A stretch of DNA of 64,000 nt from Harmothoe impar (lineage: Eukaryota; Annelida; Polychaeta; Phyllodocida; Polynoidae), in the NCBI GenBank assembly GCA_947462335.1, contig OX381710.1:682001-746000 (forward strand), read 5' to 3'. Numbering within the stretch: position 1 is the stretch's first letter; each line of letters begins with the position of its first letter. The notes under the pieces were generated by a model. It was not told the DNA's origin. It worked only from the letters and a program-made list of their open reading frames with translations, and made no database searches. Made by a program: the position numbers and the translations under genes. Below, one piece after another: positions 20,191 through 30,500 of this stretch.

Positions 20191-20547
20191 TCAGGGTGTT
20201 GATGGATGACGGGTGTAAACCGGTCGTGGCCTATGTGTCTCTGCGATGACACCATCAATACCACCACCTGTAGCAACAGTCGCCATAGAAACAGCAACTG
20301 TAGTAGTAGTAGTAGTGGTTGTAGTACTGGTAGTAGTAGTAGTAACAATAGTGACAACAGTAGTTGCACTATTGGAGCGAGTTGTCATTGTTCTATTGGA
20401 TTTCCCACTCATTCTTTGTATTAAACCTCTTACACTGTATTTCAATTTGTTAAGTATAGACCCCTCTACTTTTTCATTAGGGGCATCCATACTTTTTACA
20501 TTGATGGTGATTGTTTGTCTTATACGATGCTTCTGATAATTCTCCAT
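20191..20547 (-). CDS. Small basic protein between MCP and basic core-like protein
   Basis: 118 aa. The N-terminal half is basic with a possible amphipathic helix (SILNKLKYSVRGLIQRM). A long Thr run follows (TACTACTAC repeat, 20300-20350) with a short terminal segment. It starts 2 bases after the stop of the upstream gene in the compact cluster. Position and the amphipathic basic helix would suit a minor virion component, but no family is recognised. No counterpart was found in element 3. Confidence 0.5.
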   Translation of the reverse strand: MENYQKHRIRQTITINVKSMDAPNEKVEGSILNKLKYSVRGLIQRMSGKSNRTMTTRSNSATTVVTIVTTTTTSTTTTTTTTTVAVSMATVATGGGIDGVIAETHRPRPVYTRHPSTP

Positions 20548-20549
20548 TG

Positions 20550-21074
20550 TTATGTGAGTAAATCGCGGATGCGCTTTTTATTATGCAGTCTAGAACGTTT
20601 TTCCTTTACCTTTGGAGTTGTTGTTGTTGATTTCGATACCTTCCTTTTTTTAGAAACCAAGTATGATGGATTTATTTCCACGTTTTTGCCTTCTTTATCT
20701 ACGCTAGCCACACCAAGTCCATCTCCTGCATCTACACCTGTAGCAGTGCCTTCCGATGAGATCACAATAGCTCCTTTTGGTGATGTCTTTTCAGAATTTT
20801 CTGATTCTATATATGACCGCGCCTGTTCTGTTATTTGGGTTATAGGTGTAATAACCTTAGTGTGGTCTTGTGTTGTGTTCTGACATTGGCTGTGCTTATG
20901 TTTGACAATGAGTAACCTATCACGACCATTACCCACATGTCTAGACTTGATCAAACCACATCTCACTGAACCAATATCATATGGGCCGCTGTTGTTTTCT
21001 TTAGACACACATGAGTTTGTAAACAACTTAGTCAGATGACCATGGTTAATAATTGCGTATTTTTCCTTTTCCAT
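20550..21074 (-). CDS. Conserved basic protein, candidate DNA-core or virion protein
   Basis: 174 aa with a C-terminal third rich in Lys/Arg (KKRKVSKS, KEKRSRLHNKKR). The internal motif VITPITQITEQ matches VVSPVTQLLDQ in the element 3 gene at 46686-47156, which also ends in a basic tail and occupies the same place between minor and major capsid genes. Homology is therefore inferred from position plus motif. A basic tail of this type suits DNA condensation inside a capsid; that role is inference. The start overlaps the minor capsid ORF by 29 bases. Confidence 0.65.
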   Translation of the reverse strand: MEKEKYAIINHGHLTKLFTNSCVSKENNSGPYDIGSVRCGLIKSRHVGNGRDRLLIVKHKHSQCQNTTQDHTKVITPITQITEQARSYIESENSEKTSPKGAIVISSEGTATGVDAGDGLGVASVDKEGKNVEINPSYLVSKKRKVSKSTTTTPKVKEKRSRLHNKKRIRDLLT

Positions 21075-21618
21075 TGGAATGTTTTATGAAATGAAGCACA
21101 CAATATACACTCGGTTGTAGAACTTCCCCGTTTTCACCTTGTATACCTGATATACGTATGGAGCTCCACTTGTCCCCCTTTAAATACAGGTTAATATCCG
21201 AAAAAGTAGAAAGTCTTAATGGTGTGTAGTTAACTACGTTGAATACCTCTGTGATTACACCACTCCCTCTTTCTCTTTGGCAATCCTTTAGAATTGTAGA
21301 ACCTTGAAAAACATCACCTTTTTTTGTGTTAAAAAGCGGAATCCTTCTTAATATAGGTACTTTTCCAAAGCCAGTGTAAGTGTAATCAACAATGTCAGTA
21401 GCTATGTAGATACATGTAGGTGTCGGTAATATATTATCTCCGGTGTCTGTGTTCTCTATAGATCCTATGTTCCTAAATTCTATTTGAGATACCCCACACA
21501 TCCATCCAGATCCGTCCAGTGAGATAGAGTTTGGTAATTTGACTGTAAATTGTGTAATGTTATTTTTAGGATGGTAATTGATACTATCCGTATTACACAT
21601 ATGAATATACATTGTCAC
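21046..21618 (-). CDS. Minor capsid (penton-like) protein
   Basis: 190 aa, positioned directly after integrase, where Polintons commonly encode the single jelly-roll minor capsid. The N-terminus (FTVKLPNSISLDGSGWMCGV, then IEFRN) and the ending SVYCVLHFIKH parallel the element 3 ORF (FLVTLPTSYYFGRNDNWEIG, then ITWCTLHI). In both, a beta-rich pattern with W-x-x-G-x-x near the start and a terminal hydrophobic strand is seen. The ORF overlaps the integrase stop by 4 bases. Confidence 0.75.
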   Translation of the reverse strand: MTMYIHMCNTDSINYHPKNNITQFTVKLPNSISLDGSGWMCGVSQIEFRNIGSIENTDTGDNILPTPTCIYIATDIVDYTYTGFGKVPILRRIPLFNTKKGDVFQGSTILKDCQRERGSGVITEVFNVVNYTPLRLSTFSDINLYLKGDKWSSIRISGIQGENGEVLQPSVYCVLHFIKHSNGKGKIRNY

Positions 21619-22841
21619 ATTAAAACTTTCTTTAAATGTTTGAACTGGTGTTCATCAACCCACTCATCGAACTTCTTAGGATAATACGCCCATCGTATTA
21701 GGTAATACTTTACACCATCCTCCTGCTTTCTTCGGAGCACCTTCTGATAGCCATATAATTCTGCTTCATCCACCAGCGCCTTCTGTAACTGTTGTACATA
21801 AAAACTCCCCTCCACTACCTCCCCCATCAAATCTCTTACGTAAAACGCTATACAACCATCACGTGTTGTTTTTTTATATACCTGGAATAACTCCCCCGTC
21901 CATTTTGGTTCATATTCTTTTTGAAAAGCTTTCTTTACTAAAGACAATCTTACATAATCCCCTATGTTTAATTTCATGCTGGTTCTTATGTTATCAGACC
22001 TCTTTTTAGCATCTCTGATATCACGTGCTGATATGGTGTTATATTGTTCATGGAATATTTCATCCTGATTATCCTTTGTCACACTGGAGGGTTTCCTTCC
22101 TATCGTCGAGTGAATTGAGTTGTTATAAGATTGTGTGATATCTTGTAAAACATCAAACCATTTGTAAGTGTTCTTGGCTTTCATATATCGAATCACTTTA
22201 TTTTTGATCGATTTTATTGATCGTTCCGCAAACGATGATTTACCATCATTGTAAGCCAAATAATGTTTTATTTTGTATTTCTTATACAATTGTTTGATAG
22301 CATGACTTGTAAACTCGCCTCCCGCGTCAGTTCTCATTAATTTACAGGTCCTTTCCTTTAATATTGACTCCATTGCAGGGACAACGTCAACATGACCTTT
22401 GGATTTAACAGCTCTTGTCATTACAAATCGGCTAAAAACATCTATAACCAGTAAAACATATTTAAATCCTCGATTATACCTTCCAAATGGGTATAAATTC
22501 ATTAAATCAGCATCGAACATATAGTTCAAACCTGCACTGAATACTCGAGATCTGAGAAAGTTGTTTCTTGGTTGTAAATTGAGATAATATGAAGGTTTTG
22601 TTGATAAAACATTTGTAGTTATATTTTTAATCTGACTCAGATTATATTGAGGTAATTGCTCTTTAACAATATTGGATATAGTTGACACCCCCGTATAACT
22701 ACCAGGATTTCTAGGGTCAAGATATGCATCCTCAACCGCATCCTTTATTTTGGAATTTATACTGTTATTAGACTTTCTTTCTACCTGTTTGTTCTTCAAC
22801 TTGTTTGCTATTGTAAAACGTGATGGTTTGTTGACAGCCAT
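21615..22841 (-). CDS. INT: Retroviral-type integrase with C-terminal chromodomain
   Basis: 408 aa. The rve core carries the DDE triad: D in MFDADLMNLYPF, D in LMRTDAGGEF and E in KSSFAERSIKSIK, with the usual ~35-residue gap between the last two. The C-terminus (~365-405) is chromodomain-like: a hydrophobic strand YYLIRWAYYP then EWVDEHQF. It makes the 6-bp staggered joins and acts on the AGTAGTA ends. Chromodomains steer integration to chromatin marks in related elements. It starts immediately after the preceding gene's stop. Confidence 0.93.
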   Translation of the reverse strand: MAVNKPSRFTIANKLKNKQVERKSNNSINSKIKDAVEDAYLDPRNPGSYTGVSTISNIVKEQLPQYNLSQIKNITTNVLSTKPSYYLNLQPRNNFLRSRVFSAGLNYMFDADLMNLYPFGRYNRGFKYVLLVIDVFSRFVMTRAVKSKGHVDVVPAMESILKERTCKLMRTDAGGEFTSHAIKQLYKKYKIKHYLAYNDGKSSFAERSIKSIKNKVIRYMKAKNTYKWFDVLQDITQSYNNSIHSTIGRKPSSVTKDNQDEIFHEQYNTISARDIRDAKKRSDNIRTSMKLNIGDYVRLSLVKKAFQKEYEPKWTGELFQVYKKTTRDGCIAFYVRDLMGEVVEGSFYVQQLQKALVDEAELYGYQKVLRRKQEDGVKYYLIRWAYYPKKFDEWVDEHQFKHLKKVLM

Positions 22842-23408
22842 TTAGAATATGATCCAATTATACTGTTCCCTCTGTTTGAGTTTATTACTTTTATCATCAA
22901 CTTTATTCTTAGTCTTCTTTCTTTGAGGAGGGGTTAAACGCTGATGATTCTGTATTGCTATACTTTTCACATTGTTTCTCATTCCCCCCTCCTCCTCCTC
23001 CTCCTCCTTGTCCTCCTGCTCCTCCTCATCCTCATCCTCATCCTCCTCCACCTCCTCCTCCTCCTTCTCCTCCCTCTTTTCTCTCCTTACCTTCTTATGA
23101 ACTTCTTCTTCCTTCTTTCTCTTATTCACATTTTTATACCTGATACCATTGTCACCCTGTGTTTTGTAATTGGAATAATTAGCGAAATACTCTCGAGGGT
23201 TTGGGGGTAGATGGGGTTCTGGGGTAGTTTCCGAGGTTGCCTCGACCTCCTTTATCCCTCCGTCTTCACTTAAATCCTCTTTATCTATGTGTTCGTCATT
23301 ATTAATATTAACTGTTTTCTTATCTGTATCATGTGTAGAATCATAATGTTGTTTCAGTCTATCATATGTTGTGTATGGGACAACAATCAATTTCTCAGTG
23401 AAACTCAT
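22842..23408 (-). CDS. Conserved protein with VPYxxY start and acidic middle
   Basis: 188 aa. It begins KLIVVPYTTYDRL, parallel to KYITLPYEYYLSI at the start of the element 3 ORF (43405-45003). Both end in a Trp-containing tail, and both lie between the small helical protein and integrase. The centre is a long Glu/Asp/Lys tract (~110-145) encoded by GAG/GAA repeats. The function is not known. Conserved position in the virion cluster suggests a structural or packaging role. The stop abuts the integrase ATG. Confidence 0.62.
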   Translation of the reverse strand: MSFTEKLIVVPYTTYDRLKQHYDSTHDTDKKTVNINNDEHIDKEDLSEDGGIKEVEATSETTPEPHLPPNPREYFANYSNYKTQGDNGIRYKNVNKRKKEEEVHKKVRREKREEKEEEEVEEDEDEDEEEQEDKEEEEEEGGMRNNVKSIAIQNHQRLTPPQRKKTKNKVDDKSNKLKQREQYNWIIF

Positions 23409-23410
23409 TA

Positions 23411-23740
23411 TTATGAGTCAGATCTCCATATATATTCAAAATCCTTTAGGAGAAGAGAAATAGCCTTTGCACTCTTCACAACAGCCTCCTTACGTTTTGT
23501 CCATGATACTTTACTCTTCTCGGGAGTTGCTACCTTCCTCAAGTGTTTTCTGTAAGATCTTAACACCTTCAATGTATCATTTGATACATTCAGATTACCT
23601 TGTAATAGGTTTAAAATAACCTCAGCCAAGCTGAAGATTTGTTCCTTCGATGCTGTTCTTAAAACACTCTGGCGCTGTTTTACTGTTGGTGTTGATGCTA
23701 TGAATCTTAGAAAATGTATATTATCCTTTACTCTTGACAT
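23411..23740 (-). CDS. Small conserved helical protein of Polinton cluster
   Basis: 109 aa. The segment TASKEQIFSLAEVILNLLQG aligns by eye with TASDSQVNCLSEIIRNILRL of the element 3 ORF at 43065-43379. Both have a basic middle and two or three predicted helices, and both lie just downstream of the ATPase. Similar small proteins are recurrent in Polinton/adintovirus clusters; their biochemical role is not established to my knowledge. It is followed after 2 bases by the next ORF. Confidence 0.68.
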   Translation of the reverse strand: MSRVKDNIHFLRFIASTPTVKQRQSVLRTASKEQIFSLAEVILNLLQGNLNVSNDTLKVLRSYRKHLRKVATPEKSKVSWTKRKEAVVKSAKAISLLLKDFEYIWRSDS

Positions 23741-23755
23741 CGCTAGAAATCCAAT

Positions 23756-24448
23756 TCAGTATGATTTACCTCTATATATTATTGTGTGTTCGTTGGGAAA
23801 TATCCTTGTTCTTATACGCATATCCTCCGAACAGTTCTGAGTCATATCCAAAAATAGATACCCATAAGGAGTTCTACGAGTTATATCCTTGTAAGCTTCA
23901 ACAATAGCATGGGAGAATTGTGCACCTATTTGTCTTGCCAATGTTGATAGTTGACCACCGTCCCGAGGGTTTTTAAATATAATATAATATTCAGTGTTTA
24001 GTGATATTGTCCTTGCATGTTTTCCACCCTCAAAAAGATTTTGGGAAATAAAATATACACTCAATTTATGGTGATGTGATCCAATAGTGAAGAGCTTTTC
24101 TATACTACGGTCATTCACAGCCTCTTTCATCATATCATCCAGGATTATTAGATTATGATGTTCATCGGAAAATTGGTTTATAGTTTGAATGTTTGGCAGC
24201 CCTTCGTGAAACTGAATATTATCCACCTCATTGCGTAATTCCTCATATACAGGTTGATGTACAGCATAGCAGAATAATATCCTCTTTGGGTAATCACCGT
24301 TTTGGTACATGTATTGTCTTTTCTTCAGAAGATCAGTCACAAAATAGGTTTTACCACACTTTGAAGGTCCTGTTATACATACAGTAGAAGTAGGTTTTAA
24401 CAGTATATCATTACGGATTATCTCTTGTGACGTATACTCCATAATCAT
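23756..24448 (-). CDS. ATP: FtsK/HerA-type genome packaging ATPase
   Basis: 230 aa. Walker A GPSKCGKT is near residue 26 and Walker B NLIILDDMM near residue 98, followed by SVYFISQNLF (sensor-like) and a conserved NPRDGGQLSTLARQIG segment also found in element 3. It pumps element DNA into capsids in the Polinton model. It is the first gene of the minus-strand cluster, with its start ~30 bases from the right TIR. Confidence 0.92.
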   Translation of the reverse strand: MIMEYTSQEIIRNDILLKPTSTVCITGPSKCGKTYFVTDLLKKRQYMYQNGDYPKRILFCYAVHQPVYEELRNEVDNIQFHEGLPNIQTINQFSDEHHNLIILDDMMKEAVNDRSIEKLFTIGSHHHKLSVYFISQNLFEGGKHARTISLNTEYYIIFKNPRDGGQLSTLARQIGAQFSHAIVEAYKDITRRTPYGYLFLDMTQNCSEDMRIRTRIFPNEHTIIYRGKSY

Positions 24449-24479
24449 AAATTATAGTCCTGTTTAATTTCACAACAGA

Positions 24480-24872
24480 CTGCATTGGTGTTGCCAGTGA
24501 GGTTTTGATTTCCCTACAGATGGCGTTGGTGGTCATTGAGATTTTGATTTCCTCATAGATGGCATTGGTGTAGAGAGGTTGTTCTAATCCTCTAGATGGT
24601 TGGAATGGTATACATTATATAGGTGTATACATGTTATCTATTATGTTATGTATACAATAAGTGCTAATCCTCTAGATGGGTGGAATGGTATACAGTATAG
24701 AGGTGTATACATGTAATCTATATGTTGTGTATACAATGAAATGATTTAAGTTAATCCTTGAGAAGGCATACATGGTATACCATATTGCATTTACTCCAAA
24801 ATAAAGGGGTCACCACGGTCCACTGCGTCTGGCCCATAGCGTGACATGGCCTACACCTGTATGCCTACTACT
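24480..24872 (-). repeat. Element 2 right terminal inverted repeat
   Basis: Inverted match to 2479-2870, ending CCTACACCTGTATGCCTACT ACT at 24872 and followed by ACTGTG (24873-24878). The promoter of the minus-strand virion cluster must lie in or next to this TIR. Confidence 0.92.
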
Positions 24873-24878
24873 ACTGTG
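24873..24878. other. Target-site duplication ACTGTG, right (element 2)
   Basis: Exact copy of 2473-2478. Element 1 sequence resumes after it. Confidence 0.97.
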
Positions 24879-25623
24879 GTCAGAGGCGATATGGTTTTTT
24901 TCCAACAGAAATCAGAGCTTTTATACAGAGGGAGTTTAATCCTATTTCCAACAGCACTCCAGCTGTCTAGCGACCTGTCCGCATGACGCCTTTTCAGCCG
25001 CTCCGCTCCTTAAGAACTTAGATGACGAGGGGTATGTCATCGCTATCCGTGGAGACCAGCTGAAAACGGTGTTTTTTCCTCATCCATAGCCTTACCTCCT
25101 ACCCCCTACCTGAGGACGCCTCCCTCCCTCTGATATTCATTGTAACAAACGTCAGAGGTCAGGTGAAAATCGGATTTTTTCATGCACAGCCTTAGTCAGC
25201 TGTCACCCCTATTGAACTAGCCGGCCGCCGCCGGCCGGCCCGGTCTACTCACCACGGCAGGAGGCGGTGATTTTTTTTTGTCTTACACTTAAGTCGCTCA
25301 CCACATGCACACGCCTCTACTCACAGACAGACACGTTCGTCTTAGGGGGTCCTGCTTCACGCCACACGCCTCCTGTAGTTTTTTTGTATACACACTCTAA
25401 GCTCATCACCGTTAATCCTTTATACAGCTAACGCGCGTTGAATTGCTGAACAGGGTGGTAAGTAGCTTAGCTCATGACAGTCGATCTCTCAAAAGGGGGG
25501 AAAGGGATCCAGCTGAAAACGTCATGCCTTATGTCTTTTGTTTCTCTTTGTGAATGGCCGCTGGCCAGCCGGCGGCAGCTGAACAGGGGCAGTAAGTAGC
25601 TTAGCTCTAGAAGCGAGAAGGCG
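24879..25623. promoter_or_regulatory. Repeat-rich upstream region of element 1 PC4-like gene
   Basis: No ORF. It contains degenerate repeats (CAGCTGAAAACGGTGTTTTTT, CAGGTGAAAATCGGATTTTTT; GTGATTTTTTTTTGT), a GC-rich self-complementary patch GCCGGCCGCCGCCGGCCGGC near 25221, and two copies of GTAAGTAGCTTAGCTC (about 25456 and 25590) preceded by CTGAACAGGG. The last two are promoter-proximal. Function as control elements is inferred. Confidence 0.5.
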
Positions 25624-25630
25624 TATATAA
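25624..25630 (+). promoter_or_regulatory. TATA box of element 1 PC4-like gene
   Basis: TATATAAGGGGCCTG, 66 bases before the ATG at 25690. The start of transcription is expected near 25655. It resembles the TATAAAAGGGGCTG box of the element 2 homologue. Confidence 0.75.
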
Positions 25631-25689
25631 GGGGCCTGGAAACCTCCATTCACTCACTCAGTCTTTTGCTGCTCTCTACAGTCACCACC

Positions 25690-25879
25690 ATGAGCAAAAG
25701 ACAACACCTAGCGCCGTCCAAGGATCTAAGCAAGTTCAAGAACAAGAAGACTACGCGGAACAGCGCTCGTTTAGCGTCAGCGCCTCCTCTTGCTACTGAA
25801 AATGAGACTAACGCCGCATCCGCTTGGTCTTATCACCCTCCCGCTGTAGCGAGCGCTCGCAGCAGTAGTAGTAGTAGTA

Positions 25880-25916
<37 letters not shown>

Positions 25917-27333
25917 TAGTACTACTGGTAGTAGTCGTCGTGCTAGCGACGTTGTTACACTCGCGACGGTACACGTTGCTGCTAAGCGCGCTGCCGCTGC
26001 TACTGCCGCCCCGCCTGCTGCTGCTGCTGCTGCTGCTGCTGGTGATCCTCGTGCTGCGGCTGCTGCTGCTGCTGCTGCACCTGCTACTGCTGCGCCTGCT
26101 ACTGCTGCGCCTGCTGAGGCTGCTGCGCCTGCTACTGTTGCGCCTGCTGCTGCTGCTGCTGCTGCTGCTGCTTCTGCTGCACCTGCTGCTACCGCTACTA
26201 CTACTGACGACAACGCTCCTGGCACAGCGCAGTACTGGCAACCGGGTTTTTACTTCCCCACTACTGTTGATGATTTTGATGACCTGCCGCACGTTGCACA
26301 GCCCCTCTCCACCACTACATCGACCGACGCCCTCGACGCTGCTCGCGCTGAGAGTTACAGCTATTCGGACACTCAGCCCCTAAACCAAGAAGAAGAGGAG
26401 GAGGAGGAGGAGGAGGAGGAGGAGGAGGAGGAGGAGCAGCAGCAGCAACAGGGTGAGACAGAGAACGACGCTGACGACGAGGCGTACGAAGAACCCGAAG
26501 GGAAAGGGGCGGACGGTACGTTTCTTCGGCTCCCCTCTTCCACAGCTTTCGACCTCACTTCCACTGGTAGCGCGTCCGGTCCGTGGCGACTGCCCTCACC
26601 GCCACCTTACGAGGGCGGCGGTGCTTCATCTTCTACCGCTACACTCAGCACCGACGGCGTGTGGCTGCGCTGTTCTAACAACGAGGTCTCGGATACCACC
26701 AGCGCTGACGCTGCTCCTGTTATCGGTTCTGCTGCTGATTCAGCTCACGCTGATGGTGTTACTCTTCTTGCGGGTCTGAAACGTTCTAAGGTGAGTTCCA
26801 GAACAACAAGGCCTACTTAGAAGAGAAAAATACAAGAAAAAGAATGAGATGGACGAGAAGAAGCAGAGAAAACCTCCCGGCCTCTCGGGTTAGAGTTCTG
26901 CTTAGACGGGACTTTGACGCTGGAGATCTGGGAGGACGTGGCTAGACTGTCTAGGAGGCCGCGCTACACAAAAGACGGCCAGGTGAAAGAGGTGTCTCTG
27001 ACCAGAAGCAAGCGAGTGCACTTCACTGCCGACGCGCTGCGCGAGCTAATAGCACGCATCGCCGATATCCGCGCAGTGGTGCGCATACGCGACACAGCGT
27101 CCGCGCAAGGAAGACCTAATCACACCCCCTGGTTCGCAGTGCTGGATGAGGAGGGCGAAGTGTACGCAGCTGTGAGCTACTACAGCGGTAAGAACCTCAT
27201 CCACGTGCACAAGTACGAAGGTCCTGACAAAAAACCCACACAGCAGGGGGTGACGCTGTCCGCCAGAGCGCTCAAAGAGTTGGATGACAAAACAGAGATT
27301 ATTCTCAAATTTCTCGGTATAGATTTGGAATGA
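25690..27333 (+). CDS. PC4-like protein with low-complexity head (2 exons)
   Basis: Exon 1 is 25690-26790 (ACCATGA context; donor TCTAAG|GTGAGT). Exon 2 is ~26869-27333, or from 26896; both acceptors keep frame, giving about 521 aa. The first 367 residues are low complexity: Ser runs, then a long Ala/Pro stretch (GCT/CTG repeats), an acidic Glu run and a Gln run. The C-terminus resembles two PC4-type ssDNA-binding modules, one around RPRYTKDGQVKEVSLTRSKR and a better one around GKNLIHVHKYEGP then QQGVTLSARALKEL. Located directly upstream of PolB on the same strand, it is inferred to help replication or transcription of the element. No stop or shift was seen, unlike its neighbour PolB. Confidence 0.68.
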
Positions 27334-27505
27334 GAGACGCTCAACGCTCACGCGCGCACACACACAGCGTTTGACGTACGCTGTATGAGACAGACAGACG
27401 GATACACAGACAGCAGACAGATAGATAGATAGATAGACAGATAGATTGATTGATAGATAGATAGATAGTTAGACAGCTAAGTAGTTGGTAACTGAGTGAA
27501 AAAAC
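27334..27505. repeat. CA and GATA simple repeats between PC4-like gene and PolB
   Basis: ACACACA near 27355 and AGATAGATAGATAGACAGATAG around 27417-27470. No gene. Confidence 0.85.
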
Positions 27506-30500
27506 ATGACGCAGTACGTATGCGAAAAGTGTTTCAAAATTTTTAAAAGACCGTACAACCACGAGAGACACGTAGAAAATTGTAGAGTAATACCTAAGTT
27601 TTGCCCTCTATGCGGCGAAGGCGATTGCCGAAAGATCGCCTGTCGACGCGAATCTCTGGACGGGGTGACCATCCCTCCGCGCATATGTGCTGTACCGAAC
27701 GGGGAGGAAACGTTCACGGCGAATTGGCCTGCGATACAAACGGGCGTCAGGATGCACGGGACTCGCGTGAGTGTAACAAACTTCAGGCTACCAACCGGCG
27801 AGTTGAGTGACGCTGTAGATACTATGCGTCGCATTCACTTGACACAAAGATTCAGATACAAAGTGGGTTTCTCGGTAGGCTTACTCTTACAACACAGAGA
27901 AGACAAGAGCAAACTGCGCTACTTTCACGCCTCCCAGAACAACGCAACTCTCATACAACCGCTCCCTACTATAACTAATTCAGAAACTTTGGAAGAGCTC
28001 CTCTCAAAGATGGAAAACACCGTCGCTTGCGAGGAAGTACGGAAACTTTGCGACGCTGACACCAAGTGGCACGTTCTTTTTCCTACCAATTTGAACATTT
28101 GCGTTTACATGGGACCGGGGGAATTTCCCATAGGCGGTAGGATCACTCAGGCCGGTCGAGTTGGAAAGAGAAGCGGCGTGTTAGATTTTCCCAACAAGGA
28201 CAACCTCTGCATCTTCCGCTGCATTTCCTTTCACTTATACAACACCAGCAAGCGCGCTTCAGATTTGTTACGTCAGTTCTGTCCCGCTGCCACACCTGAA
28301 TCCTTTCCGGGTTTGAACATCCGCGACTTACCCGCGTTAGAGAACTTGTTTGACGTACAAATAGCGGTTTACACCGCGTCGCGTCAGGTGCCGGGGCGGA
28401 AGTTGAGAAGACGCGTTACTCTGATCAGACCGCCTTCCAGAACTCTGGCCGCCCGAGGTAAAGTCAACCCACACCTGACGGCGAAAGGTGGTTTGCACGT
28501 CTCTCTCGTCACGGACTTCAACGCGTACGCGGGCATATACGAATGTTGCAAGTGTAAGGCGGCGTTCACCACCGAGTTCTTGCTGAAGAGACACAGGAAC
28601 CAGCTTTCCTCTTGCCGACAAGTCAAGTTGCGCTACGTAGGTGGCATCTACCAAAATTCGAGAACGATTTTCGAAGCGCTAGCAGACTTCTCCATTTTTC
28701 CCCCCGACGGACATTCCGGAATCTACCCTTACAAGATTGCCTTCGATTTCGAGGCTTTCTTCAGACCGTGCAAAGAACCGTCGACGGAACACGTGTCCCT
28801 GCTGTGGGATCACGTCCCTTTGTCGGCTAGCGTCGCATCCAACTTTCCGGGGTGGGAGGGGCCCGTCTGCTTCGTCAGAGAATCCGACGCAGATTCCGAC
28901 CCCTTGTTGGACCGAGTTTTAAATCACATAAACGAGAACGCCAAAGTCATCGGGGAAGCTGTGCTAGAACTTTACCGACCGACGTTAGCGAAGTTAGATG
29001 CGGCGATAGGTGAAGCTCTCCTGCTGGAGGAGGCGACATTCACCCCTTCTCCAGGCGGCTTCGCTGCGGCTCAGACCAGACACCCGTTAGTTCAACTGAA
29101 GAAGCGTCTTCTGAGATACATCCGTCAAGCTCCAGTCGTGGGCTTCAACTCGGGGCGTTACGACTTGAACCTGATCAAAATACGCCTTCACTCGTTCTTT
29201 GCCTCCGGAGACCGAAGAAATCAAGAATTCAGCGTCATAAAGAGAAGCAATCAATACTTGGCGGTTTACACACAGCACACGGTTTTCTTGGACGTAGTCA
29301 ACTATTTGGCACCCGGTTACAACTACGCGACCTATTTGCGAGCTTTCACCAGGAACGAAGAGAAAGGTCACTTTCCTTACGAATGGATGACGTCTACCAG
29401 GAAACTGGCAAACAGAACACTGCCACCGAGATCGGCTTTTGACAGCGAACTGACGGGTGTCAAAATGTCCGAATCCGACTACGCCGCATGTCAGAAAGTT
29501 TGGTCCGACGAGAAGATGCAAACTATGGAAGATTACTTGATCCACTACAACAACAAAGACGTCAAACCTTTCATAGAAGCTCTGAAAAATCACGCTAAAT
29601 TTTTCCAAGATCGCGGCATTGACATGTTGAAAGACGGAGTTTCTCTCGCCGGTTTGACTTTACGGTTCCTCTTCCAAAACCTAGAAGACGCGTTCACAAC
29701 GTTCCCCCAGTTCGACGCCGTCCTCCACGCTCTGATCAAAGAAAATCTAGTCGGCGGTCCTTCCATCATCTTCCATAGATTTCACGAGAAGGGCACCACG
29801 CGGATAAGGGAGCACAAGTACGGCGAAGAAGCGAGACCGTGCTAACACATCCTAGGACTAGACGCTAACTCTCTGTACTTGCGCTGCATGAGCGAAGCGC
29901 ACTGTGCGGGCTATTACGCGGTGAGACGACCTGAGACCGAGTTCAAGCCCGAAATTAGGCAAAGAAACTCTCACAGCGCTTTGGAGTGGTTACGCTTCGT
30001 AGAGCACGACCGCGACGTGAAACTGCGCCACGCTTTGAACGGCGGCGAGATGGTTGTAGGCTGTCGGAGAATTCGCGTGGAAGGGTTTCACGCGGCCTCT
30101 AATACGGTTTTCCAGTTTCACGGGTGTTGGTTCCACGCTCACGAGTGCATACCGTCGCACCGATATCAGTGCGCTTCACTGAGGGAGGAGAGCCGCGACA
30201 GAACGACTAGAGTAAGCGCGTACTTGAAAGCGCTAGGTCACAAGCTGGTCGTCGTGTGGGAGTGCGAATGGAGAGAGATGAAGCGTCGAGATGAGCGGGT
30301 TAAGGCCTCCCAACAACGCTGGAAGGTTGACGCTTTGAAAGTGTCTCGAAACACGATGAGCGAGAGCGACATCCTTTCCGCTGTGAAAGACGGGAAAATG
30401 TTCGGTTTAGTTCAAGTGGACATCACTACGCCGCCTCACCTACGAGACTACTTCGAAGAAATGACCCCCGTTTTCAAGAACGCGACCGTTTCAAAATCGG

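Larger units (their letters stand above)
2479..24872. mobile_element. Element 2: complete Polinton/Maverick nested in element 1
   Basis: 22,394 bp bounded by exact inverted ends (AGTAGTAGGCATACAGGTGT and its reverse complement) with ACTGTG on each side. It encodes PolB, chromodomain integrase, packaging ATPase, major and minor capsid proteins, several small conserved proteins, a PC4-like protein, an F-box-like protein and two LRR membrane proteins. All core frames are open, so it may be young or recently active. No adenain-like protease was recognised. It lies between the death-domain genes and the PC4-like promoter of element 1. Confidence 0.97.

Noticed and set aside
21615..22841. LTR retrotransposon integrase
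   Set aside because: No gag, RT, LTR or primer site; neighbours are capsid and packaging genes, and ends give 6-bp duplications typical of Polintons.
25777..26564. Ala-, Leu- and Ser-rich ORFs in other frames of the element 1 PC4-like exon
   Set aside because: Trinucleotide-repeat shadows; only the frame with the ATG after the TATA box leads to the PC4-like exon.
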